Shown here: positions 62,307-64,000 of the stretch, one piece after another
Layout: every line of letters begins with the position of its first letter
How positions within the stretch are numbered: position 1 is the stretch's first letter
Assembly (NCBI RefSeq): GCF_014837235.1
Contig: NZ_JACYFT010000001.1
Location: 124,001-188,000, forward strand
Source: Limnohabitans radicicola
GTDB taxonomy: Bacteria; Pseudomonadota; Gammaproteobacteria; Burkholderiales; Burkholderiaceae_C
Direction of reading: 5' to 3'
DNA length: 64,000 nucleotides
Notes under the pieces: model-generated
Database searches by the model: none
Seen by the model: the letters and a program-made list of their open reading frames with translations, nothing else
Told to the model about the DNA's origin: nothing
Position numbers and translations under genes: made by a program

Positions 62307-63269
62307 TCAAGCCCTGCCCATCAGCCTCAGCAAGCCCTGCCACTGCTGCGCCCAAAAACCCTGGCCGTAGTCGCGCCCCTGCTCCACCTGGTCGCGCACG
62401 CCTGTGGGGTCATAGCGCAGCTGGAAGTCGGCGGTACCAAACAGCATGTCCCACCAGGGCAGCAGTACCCCGAAGTTGCACCCGCCCAGAACTTTTCGCC
62501 CCTGCACTTCAAACTCATGCCCGATGCCAATGCTGTGGTGCCTGCGGTGAAAGCGCGGGCTGACCCACAGGCGTTCGCCGATGCGGCCAAACCAAAGGCG
62601 CACATTGGCGTGCTGCAAGTTCTCGCTGAGCTGGCTGATCGCCACCAGGGCCACAAACTGCCCCGGCCCGACGCCAATGAGCACCGCCACCGCTGACAGG
62701 ATCAGGCTGGTCACAACGTCATCGAGCAGGTGGTTGCGGTTGTCGCTCCACATGGTCATTTGCCGCTGCGCGTGGTGCAGCGAATGCAGCGCCCACCAGC
62801 GTTGCGACTGGTGCTGGGCGCGGTGCAGCCAGTAGTGCACCAAGTCCAGCGCCACCAGATAAACAAAAAAGCTCACCAGCGGCAAATCGCTCACCCCGGG
62901 CCAGACCTGGTCCAGGTGCCAAGTGGGCAGGCCCCAGGTGCGGAGCAGGCCCAGGCCTTGCTCAAACCAGGCTTCGAGCGTGAAGAACATGGCCAGCTTG
63001 AACAGGCCCAGGCGGTGGATCAGGGTGTACAGAATGTCCACCCGCACAGCATGGCGGTCGCGCACAGGCTCGGCAGGCCACAGGCGCTGCATCGGCCCGA
63101 ACACCACCACCATGACGGCGATCTGCAGCAGACCCACCACCAGCCAGCCCGTGCCTTCGTAGGCCAGCTCCAGCAGGTTGGCCTGGCCCAGCCAGACGGC
63201 CAGGGGCTGCACCATTTGCTCGAACAAGGCTTGCTGCAAGCCATTGAAAAGGTCGGTCAACACATCCAT
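62307..63269 (-). CDS. Sterol desaturase/fatty acid hydroxylase family protein
   Basis: 320 residues, membrane-bound. Histidine clusters of the di-iron site: HYWLHRAQH, HSLHHAQRQM and FHRRHHS. It would hydroxylate or desaturate a lipid. Several hydrophobic segments precede the first cluster. Its ATG lies four bases after the upstream deacetylase stop; CACAAT six bases before the ATG falls inside the end of that gene. Confidence 0.9.
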   Translation of the reverse strand: MDVLTDLFNGLQQALFEQMVQPLAVWLGQANLLELAYEGTGWLVVGLLQIAVMVVVFGPMQRLWPAEPVRDRHAVRVDILYTLIHRLGLFKLAMFFTLEAWFEQGLGLLRTWGLPTWHLDQVWPGVSDLPLVSFFVYLVALDLVHYWLHRAQHQSQRWWALHSLHHAQRQMTMWSDNRNHLLDDVVTSLILSAVAVLIGVGPGQFVALVAISQLSENLQHANVRLWFGRIGERLWVSPRFHRRHHSIGIGHEFEVQGRKVLGGCNFGVLLPWWDMLFGTADFQLRYDPTGVRDQVEQGRDYGQGFWAQQWQGLLRLMGRA

Positions 63270-63273
63270 GGCG

Positions 63274-64000
63274 TCATTGTGGCGAAGCAGGCAAACCCGA
63301 CAACTTCAAAGGATGTTGGGTGATCCAGCGCTGGTAGTGCGGGTGCTCGCGCAGCGTGGCAAAGCACAGACCTTTGGCCTTGAGGCCCACGATCAACGGC
63401 TCCAGCACCGCCGGGGCCCAGGGGTCTTGCCGCGACCAGATGCCCAGATGCGCCATCAGGATGTCGCCGCTGCGGATGGTCTTGAGCGCTTTCTGGAGCA
63501 AGCGGTCATTGGGGAACTTGTCGCTCGACAACTCGTCGCCGAGAAAGCCCGCCTCGGCCCAGCCCACATGCTCAAACCCGCAGGCCTTGGCCGCACGCAG
63601 CAGCGCGGGCGAGGTCTTGCCGCCCGGCGCGCGGAACAAAGACAAAGGCGCTTGCCCCGTCAGCGTCTGCAGCCGCGCTGCCGCCTGGCGCAGGTTGTCG
63701 CAATAGTCCTGCGCCGACCAATTGAGGTCCTGCCCGGCCTGGCTGCCCGAGCTGGGCCGGATGCGAAAACGCTGCTCTGGCAGGTCGGCGCGCCAGTAGG
63801 CGTGGTCATAGGTGTGGGAAGCAAACTCGTGGCCGTGGCGGGCCTGCTCGCGCCACCAGGTGGACCAGTGCTGGCCCAGCGTGCCATCACCTTCACGGGT
63901 TTTTTCCTGCGCGGCAAAAAAAGTCACACGCACCTGCTGGCGCTGGAGCACCTCGGCAATCAGGGGGGCCACGCCCATGTGGCCCGTGTCGAAGGTGAGG
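63274..64000 (-). CDS. Polysaccharide deacetylase family protein, N-terminus outside window
   Basis: At least 242 residues; the frame runs out at the right edge, where it reads LTFDTGHMG, the first NodB motif with its metal-binding Asp. FASHTYDHAYW is the His motif (HxxxH-like), and FRAPGGKTS the third. It would remove acetyl groups from an envelope glycan. The first ATG inside the window (63978) is not the true start. Confidence 0.88.
   Translation of the reverse strand, partial: LTFDTGHMGVAPLIAEVLQRQQVRVTFFAAQEKTREGDGTLGQHWSTWWREQARHGHEFASHTYDHAYWRADLPEQRFRIRPSSGSQAGQDLNWSAQDYCDNLRQAAARLQTLTGQAPLSLFRAPGGKTSPALLRAAKACGFEHVGWAEAGFLGDELSSDKFPNDRLLQKALKTIRSGDILMAHLGIWSRQDPWAPAVLEPLIVGLKAKGLCFATLREHPHYQRWITQHPLKLSGLPASPQ

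Noticed and set aside
63276-63281. CACAAT six bases before the desaturase ATG as a certain promoter
   Set aside because: It falls inside the last codons of the upstream deacetylase gene, so the two genes may simply be one operon; kept only as a weak case in the leaderless list.
1-64000. CRISPR arrays, tRNA or rRNA genes, complete insertion sequences, prophage
   Set aside because: No regularly spaced repeats, cloverleaf-like sequences, rRNA signatures or transposase/phage structural genes were recognised on either strand; a dedicated scan could still find degenerate cases.

Overview
The window looks like a chromosomal segment of a GC-rich betaproteobacterium of the order Burkholderiales, most likely Comamonadaceae (Limnohabitans- or Rhodoferax-like). 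I infer this from the protein families, the recR-ybaB-dnaX and trxA-rho-rpmE2 groupings and base composition; the species cannot be fixed from sequence alone. Almost all of it is ordinary housekeeping DNA with very short intergenic gaps. No rRNA, tRNA, CRISPR array, complete insertion sequence or prophage was seen. One small RNA gene, the 4.5S signal recognition particle RNA, is present.

Layout: 0-2 kb molybdenum cofactor genes (mobA end, moeA). 1.9-6.2 kb an RND efflux pump and its adaptor. 6.4-10 kb rnhA, a methyltransferase, gloB and mltD. 10-14 kb an orphan ABC binding protein, then dnaX-ybaB-recR. 14.1-18.4 kb ffs, a flavoprotein, trxA, rho and rpmE2. 18.4-23.2 kb two membrane proteins, small enzymes, a MarR regulator and a FAH-family hydrolase. 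23.2-26.2 kb a TRAP transporter. 26.3-32.9 kb a Nudix hydrolase, a small basic exported protein, an acyl-CoA ligase, dnaG, cysE and trmJ. 33.1-40.5 kb suhB, CBS and Hsp20 proteins, mutS, an Anbu proteasome-like peptidase with a hydrolase, and uppP. 40.6-45.6 kb a DUF2306 protein, a di-heme peroxidase lipoprotein, an MFS exporter and glnS.

45.6-50.9 kb is the accessory patch: an AT-rich orphan gene, a type I restriction hsdR remnant, a GIY-YIG-type protein, a RelE/HigA-type toxin-antitoxin pair and an HTH/AbiEii nucleotidyltransferase pair, three of these preceded by AT-rich inverted repeats. 50.9-55 kb holds small enzymes, including an SRAP protein lacking its expected catalytic cysteine and an RluA-cupin fusion. 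55-59.8 kb is the nitrogen control block glnA-(exported protein)-ntrB-ntrC, with a sigma-54 promoter and NtrC sites. 59.8-64 kb holds a CinA-like protein, an EI24 membrane protein, a VapBC pair, a sterol-desaturase-like enzyme and the end of a polysaccharide deacetylase gene.

Two features cut across the genes. First, many transcription units appear leaderless: a -10 hexamer of the TANNNT or NACAAT type lies 6-8 bases before the start codon, with no Shine-Dalgarno sequence (dnaX, dnaG, trmJ, glnS, a RluE-like gene, the SRAP gene, the EI24 and CinA-like genes, vapB and others). Second, expression seems to be tuned by sequence elements inside or next to genes: a run of nine A with a following hairpin in dnaX that could yield a short gamma form, a glnA terminator that doubles as signal-peptide codons of the next gene, and a strong hairpin between the TRAP binding protein and its permease genes.
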